DNA from: Chaetoderma sp. LZ-2023a | Lineage: Eukaryota > Mollusca > Caudofoveata > Chaetodermatida > Chaetodermatidae | DNA length: 64,000 bases | Direction: 5' to 3' | Assembly: GCA_034401795.1 (NCBI GenBank) | Contig: CM067366.1 | Span: 79,617,647 to 79,681,646, forward strand | Part shown: positions 20,491 through 31,540 of the stretch, one piece after another | How positions within the stretch are numbered: the first letter of the stretch is position 1 | Layout: the number at the start of each line of letters is the position of its first letter | The notes under the pieces: generated by a model | Databases searched by the model: none | What the model was told of the DNA's origin: nothing | What the model saw: only the letters and a program-made list of their open reading frames with translations | Program-made: the position numbers and the translations under genes

Positions 20491-20802
20491 CCATTCGATA
20501 AGACATTGACAGCAGTACTCAAAGACCTAGTCAACCACAATATCAATGAATTTGCCAAATTTGCTGACTCTACCATCTTGCATACCTGACATGTGACCAA
20601 AAATGCTTATTCTGGCACTCTTAGTGACAATGTGACCTAGTTACTTGACTGTTTTACCGGAATTTCAAACTTAATTACCTAGCCAAAATAAGTATAGATT
20701 TGCCAAATTTGATGATTCAAGGTATTCAATATATCTGCGGAGAAACAGATAGACTGATGTCACAAACAAACAGACTGAGGGACAGCACTGACTACAATGG
20801 AG

Positions 20803-21235
20803 GGATCTGACCCATCACTCAAGAATATAACATCATAATCAAATATGTTATTTATTAGTTGATGTCGCAATCAAAATGATGTAGTTCCGTCATGAAAATT
20901 GAAGTCTGTTATGAATGTGTATGAATTGTATGTCTATTTACAATTTGATAAACATTCTGTTGAATATTTTGAAACCAATTTGAGTGGGAGCTGTTGCTGC
21001 ATTACTCAAATTAGATTAAAAATATTAAATAGTTTACATGTATCTTTAAATTTAGATTCTGGGAATTCATGTTTCAAATCACTTCCAACACCTGTGAAAA
21101 TTAGGCGAAGTATAGCTGAAATGGACAGAGCATGCTAAAATGGGCAGCGCATAGCTAAAATGGGTGTAGCATAGCTAACATGGGTAAAGCATAGCCAAAA
21201 TGGCTGGAGCATAGCTAGAAATGGATTCATCTTTT
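20803..21235 (-). mobile_element. M1 MITE, divergent copy with expanded terminus
   Basis: Reverse orientation. Core ATTCTGTTGAATATTTTGAAACC ... recognisable but the right core arm is decayed. The end distal to the core is replaced by a 20-bp tandem repeat made from the terminal ATAGCTAAAATGGG motif (21,112-21,230). Confidence 0.6.
21112..21230. repeat. 20-bp tandem repeat built from an MITE end
   Basis: About six units of GCATAGCTAAAATGGGTNNA type with point differences, spaced 19-20 bp. The unit is the family's terminal GCATAGCTAAAACTGG. Confidence 0.8.
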
Positions 21236-21303
21236 CCAATATTATTCAACAAAATATTACTTATAAAGAATGTGTCATATTCTCTCTGCATAATCCATGA
21301 ATC

Positions 21304-21668
21304 CAGTTTCTCAGTCAATCATATGACGTCATAATCAACTATGTGGTATTTAGGCTGACATCATAATTAACTACATTATCAATGACCGATTTAGTCTGTC
21401 TTAAATGCTTAATAGTCCATCAGGTTGTACAAATTGTAGGTCTTTACTATTTAATAAACATGCTGTTGAATAATTTGAAAGTAATTTGACTGAGCACTAG
21501 GCAGCAACAGCACCCACTCAAATTAGCTTCTAAATATTCAACAGCTTACCTGTATAGTTTTCTGGAGATTGAGATTCAGAAAGTGCAGGGATCGATCGAT
21601 CCCAATGTTGACAAAGTGTGGGTGGAGCTTAGCTAGAGATAGGTGGGACATAGGTAAAACAGGATCTC
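21304..21668 (-). mobile_element. M1 MITE copy
   Basis: Reverse orientation, with CATATGACGTCATAATCAACTA at the start, hairpin core 21,450-21,545, GATCGATCGATCCC at about 21,591 and a decayed end AGGTAAAACAGGA. Confidence 0.75.
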
Positions 21669-22080
21669 CTTCATTGAGGAATCCAATCTGTCGATCAAGT
21701 ATATGGTGTCATAAATTCTTTAAATACAAATCTCTGAAAAAAAGGGGGGGGGGGGGGAAGGTGACTTCTATTAGGTTTACTTCAAGAAAAACTTGAAAGA
21801 GATTTTCCAATAGGGTAAAAAGGAATAGCACCACAATTTAAAACAATTTCCCGGTTACACTTTCTTGCCGCCTTACGACTATGCTTAATGCCAATATTCA
21901 TACCCGGGTACATACTTTCGCAATCAATGTAAATAGAAGGGCAGGCTTGAGTATCTACATGCGTGACGGACTAAACTCACCAAATTAAAACATATCGAGC
22001 TAGTATTCGGTAGAATCATTTGCGTTTATGGACCTAATATACTGGACTCAGGAAATTGGAAAGTACGATATATATAAACA
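21669..22080. other. Non-coding, with a poly-G run
   Basis: A run of about 13 G at 21,746. Nothing else recognised. Confidence 0.4.
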
Positions 22081-22205
22081 TTACGTGATGGTAACCGAGT
22101 ATTATATCCTCGATCCGATCCGCATAATGGATACTCGTTTGATAATCTCTTTTGTGTTGATAGGAGCCAGTATATATAAGGAAGTGCCGTAATTTCTATG
22201 CTATT
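22081..22205 (+). promoter_or_regulatory. Repeated promoter-like unit with TATA box
   Basis: GTGATGGTAACCGAGT ... CGTTTGATAATCTCT ... AGTATATATAAGGAAGTGCC. The order and several blocks match 30,095-30,195 (GTGATGGTAACGCGG ... CGTTTGATAACTGCTC ... AAGGAAGTTG), and the last block matches 18,502-18,520. The set may be LTR or promoter remnants of one mobile family. Confidence 0.35.
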
Positions 22206-22430
22206 TACGTGAAGCTATTGCAAGATTTCCTTTAAAATTTCTTTTTATTTGACATTTATAAGTTATTTAACTTGCAATACACATTTTTTTTAACACAAAC
22301 TGCTGAAATTTTGATGCGACTTCAATTAAATACATTTGCTATTTTAAACCTACTAAGAAATCAAAATGGCTCAGCCTCGAAAGTCGGCATGCGACTTCTA
22401 TTAAGGATGCATTTTCTAATAAGCAATTTA

Positions 22431-22748
22431 CAGTAGGCTGATGCCACAATCAAATACGTAATGAATGTAATTAAGTCTGTCATGAATTTTTAAACATCTG
22501 TCAGTTGTACGAACTGTATGTCTTTACTAGTTAATAAACATTATGTTGAATATTTTGGAATTAATTTGACTGGATGCAGCACCCAGTCAAATTAGTTTCA
22601 AATTATTCAACATAATGTATAAGGTAAACCTGTATAGTTTTCTGGAAATTGAGATTCAGGGAGTTCAGGGTTTGATCGATCCCAACATGGGCAAAGCATT
22701 GGCGAAGCTTAGCTAGAGATGGATGGGGACTATCTAAATGACTTCATC
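22431..22748 (-). mobile_element. M1 MITE copy next to an exon
   Basis: Reverse orientation; core 22,535-22,612 and TTGATCGATCCC at about 22,672. It ends about 30 bp from the splice donor of the CUB exon at 22,780. Confidence 0.7.
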
Positions 22749-22779
22749 CATTAAGATAATTAAATTAGAAATAACTTAC

Positions 22780-23175
22780 AGACTGTTCTGCTGAAAAACT
22801 CCACTACAACATCTACTTCATCTGGCTCATTTATGACATCAACAATCAGCCTCACTGGTTTATGTCGAGAATAAAATTCATGATTTTCAAACTGCTTCAC
22901 ATCACTGTTTTCACAAATTCTGAAGATTATTCGAGAATCAGAGTGTTCGTACAAAGTTAGACTGTTTCCACATTCTGAGGTATATGTAGGAGAATAACTG
23001 ATTGACTGGTTAGGTGTTCCAAGTCGCACTTTAATCAGTGTGATGACATAGTAATCCTTCGCACCGATGGGATGCAGAATGAAGAAGCATTGTTTATGAA
23101 TGGATGATGCTATGATGTTGTGTGAATTGAACACAAGTCTTCCCTTACTTGCTTTCTGAATATCACAATTGCACA
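22780..23175 (-). CDS. Exon: complete CUB-like domain of an extracellular protein
   Basis: A 396-nt exon bounded by CACTTCAG (acceptor, 23,176-23,177) and GTAAGT (donor, 22,774-22,779), both intron phase 1. The 131 full codons read like one CUB domain: VCNCDIQKASKGRLVF at the start, CFFILHPIG, an S-E-C-G turn, LTLYEHSDSR, ICENSDV, VRLIVDVINEPD and VVVEFF at the end, with the CUB-like alternation of hydrophobic strands and four Cys. CUB domains are secreted beta-sandwich interaction modules. It is the most downstream exon I can place in this minus-strand gene; the 3' end is not found and may lie beyond the DIRS cluster. Confidence 0.6.
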
Positions 23176-23177
23176 CT

Positions 23178-23560
23178 GAAGTGATAAACAAACAGGAATT
23201 TTAAATTTAAGTTTTTCAATTCTAACTTGTTCAATGATCAGTAAGTTTATAATGTGATATTAACGTGGTGAATGGGGGAAATGCATTGGCCGCGAGCTTT
23301 ACCCGTCCATTCTTTTAAGAACTCAATAGCTTTTCCTCCACCTGAACTCCTGCACCAAATTTTGTTGCAACAATTATTTGAGCGGACCAATCACATGCTA
23401 GTTCTGACCATGAGTCAGTGTTTTGGTCAGAGCAAATCAATTTGTTGGCTTTCATTCCGTTTTGCTCCCTCAGAAACGAAACTTCAATTTAGCAGCAGTA
23501 CTTTAACAAAGTTTCTATAATATTTATAGCAGTTTTTCCTGCCCTCCCTCCTGGAACCTT
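23178..23560. other. Intron sequence
   Basis: Between the 24,789 and 23,175 exons of the CUB gene. No feature other than the adjoining MITE. Confidence 0.4.
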
Positions 23561-23888
23561 TCCAGTTTATCCATCCATTATATGACATCATAATCAACTA
23601 TGTGATGTGTATGATGACGTCATAATCAATGATGTCATTAATGACATAAATAAGTACATCACAAATGCATAATTGGCGATGGACTAAGCGTTGTTGTATG
23701 AATTGTATGTCCTTACTATTTAATAACCATGCTGTTTGAATATTTTGAAATGTTCAACCAGTCAAATTAATTTCAAAATATTCAACACCTTACCTGTATA
23801 GTTTTTTGGAAATTGAGGTTCAGGATGTGCAAAGCATGGGTGGAGGTTAGCTCGAGATTGGTGGGGCATAGCTAAAACTGGAATACCG
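23561..23888 (-). mobile_element. M1 MITE copy in intron
   Basis: Starts CCTTTCCAGTTTATCCATCC, has TGACGTCATAATCAATGA, part of the core, and ends GGCATAGCTAAAACTGGAA. The core's centre is deleted. Confidence 0.75.
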
Positions 23889-23992
23889 AATTCCCATGAA
23901 AGTCAATGTGCACCTATAAAATGTTACATGTGCAATAATAGTGCTATTCACCTCTGACAGCTACCCAGTTCCAAAACGAAAGGCCCTCTTGA

Positions 23993-24080
23993 GCAAACAC
24001 AAAGTTTGCCATCGCAAACACAAAGCTTGATCGCAAACACAAAACTTGCCATCGCAAACACAAAGCTTGCCATCACAAAC
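23993..24080. repeat. Short minisatellite, about 18-20 bp unit
   Basis: Four to five units of GCAAACACAAAGCTTGCCATC type. Confidence 0.8.
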
Positions 24081-24788
24081 ACTGTTGACACAACCTAATG
24101 TTTAACTCTGGACTTTCAAAACTGTGCAACATGATTCCATTGTCTGTGAACGTAGCGCTGCAGTAATAATCAATGTTTGCACATCTTTTTCTAATGCCAG
24201 AGAATACATACATTCACAAATCATTACAACTTTCAGGAATATTAGCCAATGAGTATCAGGCATGCAGAGGATGCTATAATGCCAACCTCTTAACTGTTGC
24301 GTCATCAGACCCACAAAAAATGTAATCGCTGACTACTAAAGACGGAAATGCATAGTGGGGGCTTAAGATGCTTGCAAATGAAAAGACACCATGGGGACGG
24401 TTAAATAAAACTGATTGTAGAAGTTTCCATTCCTTTTAGTTGCAGAACAGTCACTCATCATCTTCATTTATATGCAAATACAGGATGATTTTACCATTGG
24501 AATGACTGGCTTAGTTATCAAGCTATCTATTCCTGTCGTTAATTTTCAAAAATAGCATTCCTTTGTCCAGCTACTGTCAATTTTCTATTTTAGAACATCA
24601 ATAACAAAGAAACCAGTGGACATTTTTCAACAATTTTGGTGGACGATGTTGTTGTATACGACAGCAACGTCGTCTACCATATTTGCTGAAAAATGAACAC
24701 TAGTTCATCTTTTAATTTAATTTGAAAATTTTGACAGCAGAATGTTAAGGGTTAAAGGCTCAGCAAAACATGAACTGAAGCGACATAC
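24081..24788. other. Intron sequence with a weak M2 remnant
   Basis: 24,480-24,600 keeps CCATTGGAATGACTGGC and TTTTCAAAAATAGCATTC, a decayed foldback copy. Nothing else recognised. Confidence 0.4.
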
Positions 24789-24923
24789 TGCATTGTGGCG
24801 TGACTATAAGGAACGGCGCATTCGCTTTGCTTCTTCTTAATCGCACATCGACGTGAATCTTGCGAGACGTAATCGGAAAACTCAGAAAACGTGTCAACAT
24901 ATCATACTCAATACGATAGCCCT
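24789..24923 (-). CDS. Exon: second half of a CUB-like domain
   Basis: 135-nt exon: acceptor GTTTTTCTAG then AGGGCTATCG (start 24,923), donor GTATGT at 24,783-24,788, phase 1 at both ends. Forty-four full codons reading GYRIEYDMLTRF, SRKIHVDVRL and a final PQC. Joined to the exon at 40,326-40,559 it completes a CUB fold: the upstream exon supplies C-G-G-I ... CSWQI ... IVF ... and this one the later strands. The two would be spliced across a 15.4-kb intron that holds the Tc1 element. Confidence 0.5.
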
Positions 24924-26285
24924 CTAGAAAAACAAAAATAAACAAAATTCAGTTTTAAATCGATTGCAATAAATACAAACTTGAATTTCCAATCAATCAA
25001 TTACTGATATGTATTTGGCATACCACAATCACAAACACTTTGGTAAAACAATATGAAAAGACACTCCTTTAAGGACTGATGTTTCGTTATAATACTCCCA
25101 TGATCCTGAGCAATACTTCTAAAATCACTCAGCGCTTGTGTCGTTTGCATCACCTGACTCCTACCAATATACATAACCTCTGATGGTGCAGCCCTGAGGT
25201 TTTAAAATCCTCCCATTAACTGCATTCAATTTAATTGGATTATCTCTCTTGATTTCACTCTACAGAGTGGGTAAGTAGGGAAGCGAGTTCTGCGCGAAAA
25301 CTAGCATCAGGTTGTTGTTCTTAAAGGAGCATACATGACCATCTACTTGGTATAAAATGAATCTACACACGCTAACATTTTCAAAACTATAATTGTAACC
25401 TATGTGCTCAAATTAGAAGTAGATATATTCGTTATTGAAATATGTGATACACTAGCAAAATTTCTATTTCTACTTGAGGCGAATGTCGTCATAGGTTGAC
25501 GTTTTTCTCGGTGTCATCCAACACTATCGCAATACATTTGTGAACTGCATTTTATAAGGGGTTTCTCTTCAGCAGTGTTAGGAATATATGAAATATATTT
25601 ACGGAAATGTTGAAGAATATATGATAGCAGTCCTTTGTCTGATTTCTCTGATGGTGCTGATTTTGACATCTAGTATTGATCTTGAGATAAATGAATGACA
25701 CGATAGTAAGGCATGAGTACAAGTGACACTTTTGAAGCCACACTCTCACTGGCGCTACGGCAGCTAATGCTATTAAAGTTTCATCTATTATTAATATGAG
25801 ATCCTAAATAGTTCTTACACACATCCCAATACATCTTTAGGCTGTTTTCTTACTAGCCTCAAAACTTCCTCAGATATTGTAATGTTAATGCAATTGGTAC
25901 GTATATTCATAGAATATGGCCATCTTAAAAGTTCGGCAACTAATGTATGAAAATAACAAATATATTCCATAAATTTGTAATAGTGTGATAAATGTCTTAA
26001 TTTCATCAATGAGCAAATAAATAAATGATGTTGATATCCCTATCATCAATAGAGATATCACCATCCAATTGCATGCACTACTGTCTTGAGAGTGCCATTC
26101 TCATGGGCTTTTTTGGGATGTGAGTCAACCTATGATGTCATAGGTTTAATTAACTCACAGAAAATTATAGTGACAGTGTTTTTAACACAATTTTAATCGG
26201 TTTTATAGATAAATGCGGCAGAAAATTTTTACACAGCAGTTTAAATATGGGCTATACGATAGAACTGCATGTTTTATGCAAACAC
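24924..26285. other. Intron sequence
   Basis: AT-rich; no repeat family or frame recognised apart from scattered short frames. Confidence 0.4.
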
Positions 26286-26497
26286 CGCCAAAACGTCTTT
26301 GGGAAGTGTCAATTTGCAGACCAAGAGTACATTATTTCTGAAAATTTATCACTGGAATGACTGGCTCGGTTATGACTGGCTCGATAACCAAGCCAGTCAT
26401 TCCAGTGATAAATTTTCAAAAATAGTTTTCTCATGGTCTGCAAAACAACATTTTGTATGAGAAAATTAAAATTTTTTTTGAACAAATCCAAGGGTTA
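26286..26497. mobile_element. M2 foldback MITE
   Basis: Left arm GTCAATTTGCAGACCAAGAG, two GACTGGCTCG repeats around the centre, right arm TCATGGTCTGCAAA; ends near CAAGGGTTAA. Confidence 0.75.
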
Positions 26498-26527
26498 AAT
26501 GGTTACCCATTTAATACGCAAGCTGGC

Positions 26528-26735
26528 CAAAAATGGCTTCTGCTGCCATGTCTTGAGAAGTGCCGACCAAGAGAAAACTATCTATGAACATCTACCACCA
26601 AAATGACTAGCTCGATAACTGAGCCAGTCATTCTAGTGGCAAATTTTCAAAAAGTCTTCTCCTGGTCCACAAATGGTAATTTTTATGGGAAAACTAAAAT
26701 TTTCTTGAACAAATTTGAGGGCTAAACGGTTAATA
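26528..26735. mobile_element. M2 foldback MITE
   Basis: GACCAAGAGAAAACTAT ... GACTAGCTCGATAACTGAGCC ... GTCTTCTCCTGGTCC, ending AGGGCTAAACGGTTAA. Lies 30 bp from the previous copy. Confidence 0.7.
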
Positions 26736-26879
26736 AAAGGCAGTGTCTAAACAACATACCATCAAGCACACAAAGTAAGATATATTAGACAACAGATTTA
26801 CTAGTGTAAAATGGGCATATAGTGAAGGTACAGAGATTTCAGTAAAAAAGATAGGAACACACAAGATTAATAACTACCA

Positions 26880-27430
26880 TGGATGTGGTGCCCGGTCCTG
26901 ATAGGTGTGTGCCTATTTGCCTGTAGGCTTGCATCCATTAAATGCATCCCTATCCCGCATTGTTGATGCTTTGTGGTTCCATACAGTGTAGTTAGTGGAT
27001 CCAGTGCATGGTTGGTGCCTATGAATTCTCCCTGGCTTCGGCTGCTTCCGGCTGGTTATCGTCATGACTTGTGAGGTGTCTATTTTTTTACACAGGTCGC
27101 TGCGCCAGGGACCATTGAGTTGCCATGATCAACCGTGAACAGAAGTTAAGTGGCCCCCATAGAGGGCACCTGTCTTGGCTGTGCCCCTCAAACAAATTCA
27201 TGGTGCCCCACACAGGTTTTGACCACATAGGTGGCCCCACCTGGGGTACCGCACTCCATAGATTGGTGCACCAGGGGCACCGCCACTGCGAATTTAGCAA
27301 ATATAGGTGCCCAGGAACCTAGGCAAAGGGGCACAGCAGCCGTGACCGGTTCCCAGGACGGAGAGTAAAAAGGAGGAGGGAAACAGTCATTCAGACTGAA
27401 TCCACAACCACTCAGCGTAAGGTTAGTAGA
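26880..27430. other. GC-richer unclassified block
   Basis: Distinctly less AT-rich than its surroundings, with many short GGTGCC/GGCACC motifs (for example GTGCCCCACAC, GGTGCCCAGG). No frame with a known domain. It could be an LTR fragment or a non-coding exon; neither can be shown here. Confidence 0.3.
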
Positions 27431-27595
27431 GGCACAGATGTCATAGAGATATTACGTTGTTATTATTCTCATGATAAGAACACACACTGAACCAGAGTAG
27501 AACATTTTCTCAGACTGAGTAATAAACTTACTGTAGCACAAGCCATTGCAGGCAATACAAGCACCCTCAATTCCCGCTTTTATTGAAATGAAATA

Positions 27596-27621
27596 TACAC
27601 CTGTGCAAAAGTTAAGCACCA
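27596..27621. repeat. Tc1-like left terminal inverted repeat
   Basis: Identical in inverse to 29,231-29,256; preceded by TA. Confidence 0.95.
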
Positions 27622-27906
27622 GCAAAAACAATAGAACGTAGAAACATGATGGTACAACTAGGCTGCCATACTTTTTGTCCCCGCGTTAGCTGACATAATT
27701 CCAAGTACGAAATGCACATGCATGCATGACTTCACGCCGCTTGATGTCCGTGCGTGGCGGGAAACAGCACACGTGTTCAGTTATGTAAAAGTCCAGTTTG
27801 AGGTGTAGAACATTACATACAGATTTAGGCGACAAGATTAGGAATTTTGTGTTCATGACCGTGGTTTATTTGTACAGAGAGAATTAGCTCTTGATTGTGA
27901 ACCGCT

Positions 27907-28932
27907 ATGGCAAGACGAAGGTTAAGTGATCGTGTGAAATGGCAAATCATAGGCATGCATACCACTGGTATGTCATGCAGAGAGATTGGCAGACAGCTGA
28001 ACATTAACCATACTGTAATCAGTCGTTTGATTGCAAAACATGGGCAAACTAACGAGGTGAAGGACAGGCCTAGATCTGGAAGACCGAAGAAGACTACTGC
28101 CCGTGATGATCGAGCCCTAGTACGCCTTGTTAGGAGATCTCCATTCACCACCAGCAGAGTGCTCAGCCAGCAATGGGAAACGCGCAATAGAGTGTCAATG
28201 TCTACCGTCAAAAGGAGACTGTATGCTGCTGGCATGAAAGCTAGGAGACCTGTCAGACGTCCTCTCCTCACTGCACACCACAAAGAGGAGCGTCTGAGGT
28301 GGTGCAACGAAAGAAGACACTGGAACATGAGATCTTGGAGACGGGTACACTGGTCCGATGAAAGTCGGTTCCTGCTTCATGCCACAGATGGTCGAACTCG
28401 TGTATGGAGGTCCAGACGCACGGCGTACGACCAACGTAACATCATGGAAGAAGTTCCATTTGGTGGAGGTTCCGTTATGATATGGGGGTGCATCTCATTT
28501 GATTGTAAGCTGGATCTGTTGACTGTACCTGGAACACTAAATGGACAAAGATATCAAGATTCCATCCTGGATAGAGTTGTGGTCCCTCATTTTGTAAATC
28601 ATGCACCTGGAACCCACCCTATATTCATGGATGACAACGCCCGACCACATCGTGCTAGAGCTGTGCATGAATACCTCCGCCAGAATGCCATCGAAACCCT
28701 ACCATGGCCAGCAAGGAGCCCTGACATGAACCCTATTGAGCATATCTGGGACATTCTGGGAAACATGGTGAGAAGGAGGGATCCTCCTGTGCAGAACCTA
28801 CAGGAATTAACAGACGCACTCCATCTTGAATGGCAACGAATACCACAATGGCGTATCAGTCGGTTGGTGACCAGCATGAGACATCGTGTCCAGGCCGTCA
28901 TCCAGGCACAAGGTGGATATACCCGGTATTAA
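27907..28932 (+). CDS. Tc1-like transposase, DD34E, apparently intact
   Basis: 341 codons, ATG at 27,907, stop TAA at 28,930. N-terminal paired-type DNA-binding region, with a first helix-turn-helix at about residues 6-48 (GMSCREIGRQL ... TVISRLI), an RSGRPKK basic hook at 57-62 and a second helix-turn-helix at about 65-115. The catalytic core has D151 in HWSDESRF, D243 in FMDDNARPH and E278 in NPIEHIW, with exactly 34 residues between the last two. It cuts at the terminal repeats and inserts at TA. Length is typical for Tc1 transposases. No frameshift or missing catalytic residue, so it could be functional. The long antisense frame at 27,825-28,328 is a shadow. Confidence 0.95.
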   Translation: MARRRLSDRVKWQIIGMHTTGMSCREIGRQLNINHTVISRLIAKHGQTNEVKDRPRSGRPKKTTARDDRALVRLVRRSPFTTSRVLSQQWETRNRVSMSTVKRRLYAAGMKARRPVRRPLLTAHHKEERLRWCNERRHWNMRSWRRVHWSDESRFLLHATDGRTRVWRSRRTAYDQRNIMEEVPFGGGSVMIWGCISFDCKLDLLTVPGTLNGQRYQDSILDRVVVPHFVNHAPGTHPIFMDDNARPHRARAVHEYLRQNAIETLPWPARSPDMNPIEHIWDILGNMVRRRDPPVQNLQELTDALHLEWQRIPQWRISRLVTSMRHRVQAVIQAQGGYTRY

Positions 28933-29230
28933 TAATGACAGTCTCAAACTCGTGCACAGATGTTAAACTTCGTTTTCAGACACCATTAATGACAATCTAG
29001 CCACGTGTGTCAACTGTAGGGCAATAGTTGTCAGTTGTGTCAACGTAACCATATTCAGGCCTCGTTTTCAAGTTCAAACAAAAACATACAGTGTTTCCCC
29101 ACCATCATAATCAGCATTCCTCTAGTTGCATTATTACCTCTTGCACTAAGATGGATGGGTACATAAATGTTTATGCTATTGCTTTCTTCATAGCACATGA
29201 ATATACCCTCGCATGTGCGTAAAAATAGGG

Positions 29231-29256
29231 TGGTGCTTAACTTTTGCACAGGTGTA
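29231..29256. repeat. Tc1-like right terminal inverted repeat
   Basis: TGGTGCTTAACTTTTGCACA... followed by TA; perfect inverse of the left end. Confidence 0.95.
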
Positions 29257-29421
29257 TATAAGGAATTTGGGTACCTCCTATTAGAGGCCTATGCCTTAAT
29301 AGAAGCTACCCCCAAATTCAGCAATGTCAGTCTCTAGATCTTCTTAGTACTTTTCTAAATATTGACATAAATAAATAATTTGTTATTTCCGAAAAAGTTG
29401 GTCCCGATCCCAGGATGATTC

Positions 29422-29724
29422 ATAATAAGGAAAAATTGGTTACCTCTCCGGGATGTAGAAATTCTTTGAGTGTAGCTTTCATGACCATCTCGGTCACTTC
29501 TTCAGCACTAACTGATGGTCGCTGGCAACGTCACTCTGGTCAGTTCTTGTGGAGTCATGTGACAGCATGGACTGGTAGACTGCTGACTGACTTCCACAAG
29601 AACTGACCAGAGTGATGTTGCCAGCAACCGTCAGTTAGTGCTGAAGAAGTGACCGAGATGGTCACGAAAGCTACACTCAAACAATTTCTACATCCCGGAG
29701 AGGTAACTAATTTTTCCTTATTAT
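29422..29724. repeat. Long near-perfect inverted repeat (135-bp arms)
   Basis: Arms 29,422-29,555 and 29,589-29,724 around a loop of about 33 bp. The arms differ at only a handful of positions (for example TTTGAGTG/CACTCAAA with one indel-free mismatch nearby). The arm carries GTGACCGAGATGGTCA and CTCCGGGATGTAGAAAT. No coding content recognised. A young foldback element or a hairpin-RNA source. Confidence 0.85.
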
Positions 29725-30094
29725 TAAAAATAATTTGTTGTTTATTTCTTCAAAATTCGTCATAAAAGTTGAAATCCTGTAAGGATAGGTGAGCTAAAAA
29801 TGAACTTGAATACAACAAAAATAAAAAAACATTTCACGCTAGAGATCGCTTAATGTTTACTATGCCAATAACCGTGGTAGTGAAATTATTATGTAGGGCA
29901 ACATAAAAAGTGTGTTTGCTGTAATAACTATCGAATATTACATCAAAATTCTTCATCAAATCTAACAAAATGGCGCCGTGAAAAATGCAAATCATGTGAT
30001 ATCAGGCAGCTAAGCAGATTTAATATTTGGAGCGAGTACTCGGCAGATTCACGGACCTGTGGTTTTGGACTCAGAACTCAGAAATTACTATATT

Positions 30095-30200
30095 GTGTGA
30101 TGGTAACGCGGAACTGTACATTAAATGAGATCGGGATAACAGGTGCCCGTTTGATAACTGCTCGTTGATATGAATCCTGTCATACAAGGAAGTTGAGATT
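30095..30200 (+). promoter_or_regulatory. Second copy of the promoter-like unit (TATA decayed)
   Basis: GTGATGGTAACGCGG, CGTTTGATAACTGCTC, and CATACAAGGAAGTTG in the same order as 22,081-22,190. A following AACCAGATCAAG at about 30,246 also occurs at 18,551. Confidence 0.3.
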
Positions 30201-30714
30201 GCTTTACAGCATTTTGCATTTGTGTCTCACGAGATTCCCTTCGAAACCAGATCAAGACTGCACAAAGCCAGGCCTCTATTTTTAGTTTTGTGAGTTGTAA
30301 ATTGCGAATAGTCAACAGAATATGATTGAATTCAATGGCTAATCAAACATTATATCTCAGGAAATTCTTTTCTAAATAGATGATCGTGTGAGGAACTCGT
30401 GACTCAGTACCTATAATTAGTGTGCTACACGCATGTTCTGGTTTTCTGATGTAATTTTATGGAATCCCGGAAATACATGTAGACGTCTAACATGAGCTTA
30501 TTAGAAGCCGGTTTGGGGGTTGACTAAACATTTTTATGGGAAAACTCCCTAATAGAAGCCTACCTCCTTCTCGGACAGTCTGCTGGTGAAATTTCTTCAT
30601 CACTATCCTAATAGAAGCCTAGGCTTCTAATAGGAGGAATACGATAATTCACTTGCCTGCGCCATATAACTGATATATGTGCTTATACATTAGTGTTTGT
30701 TGTAAGGCAATTAC
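30201..30714. other. Intron sequence
   Basis: Contains two short AATAGAAGCC motif repeats (about 30,552 and 30,610). No gene. Confidence 0.35.
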
Positions 30715-31240
30715 ATCAAACTAACAAAGTTTGCATTTTTCAAGGGTGATAACTGTGGCAAATATTGACGGAAACTAATGAAACAGGAACTTGACATCCA
30801 TCTTAACAATATTAATCTAAATTCCAATTTTATTTCAAATCTGTTTACTCTAGCATGTGGTATTGCCCAGAGAAACGACCAAATGAACGGTTTATATTTT
30901 GAATGGTGAAAAATATTGACAGAAACTAACAAAACACGAAGGTAATCTCGGTCTAAATAGTATTAATTTAAATTCTGAATTTGGTACAACTCATGAGTTA
31001 ATGGCCAGAAATTACCAAATTAATAACGTTTGTACATATCAAAGGGTGATAACTGTGGCAAATATTGATGAAACATAATGAAACATGACTTTGACATCCC
31101 CCTCAGTAATACTAAGCTATATTCCAAATGCTATTCTTATAGGTTTAGTCTAAGAAAGTTATCATCTGGAAACTCGAATTAATTTTTATATTTTTCAAGG
31201 GGAGGATAACTCTGGAAAATATTGCTGCCTCTGTAGTATT
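30715..31240. repeat. Degenerate tandem repeat, about 155-bp unit
   Basis: GGGTGATAACTGTGGCAAATATTGA recurs at about 30,745 and 31,046, with weaker copies at about 30,905 and 31,203 (GAGGATAACTCTGG). Three to four units including ATGAAACA.GA and AATCTAAATTC blocks. Confidence 0.7.
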
Positions 31241-31540
31241 AAGCTATATTATGCGCTGTCATGTACTGTAAACATCTTATATGAATAATAACATTGTCCA
31301 TGAATGACAAGCGTGGAGATGAAGGATCTTCAATTAAGATGTGGCCATAAAGCGCAGGTGAATGGTTCACACATTGATCCAGTTTGTCATATTTATGTGG
31401 AATATATTAAGGTACCTTGAGTTAGTCATGCCGATTTACATATGCAGAGGCATGGGACCTTATAGATTGGATGATCAACAGGCATGTTAACCCACATATT
31501 GATTACAGGAGCAATCTGAAGAACGTGATTAACCCTAAGG

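Larger units (their letters stand above)
27596..29256 (+). mobile_element. Tc1-like DNA transposon, complete
   Basis: 1,661-bp element with perfect 26-bp terminal inverted repeats beginning TACACCTGTGCAAAAG and TA on both outer sides (27,594-27,595 and 29,257-29,258). One open transposase gene lies inside. Intact ends plus an intact gene indicate a recent insertion. It sits in the 15.4-kb intron of the CUB gene, in the opposite orientation. Confidence 0.95.

Noticed and set aside
27825-28328. 167-codon frame antisense to the Tc1 transposase
   Set aside because: Shadow of the transposase gene; no domain of its own.
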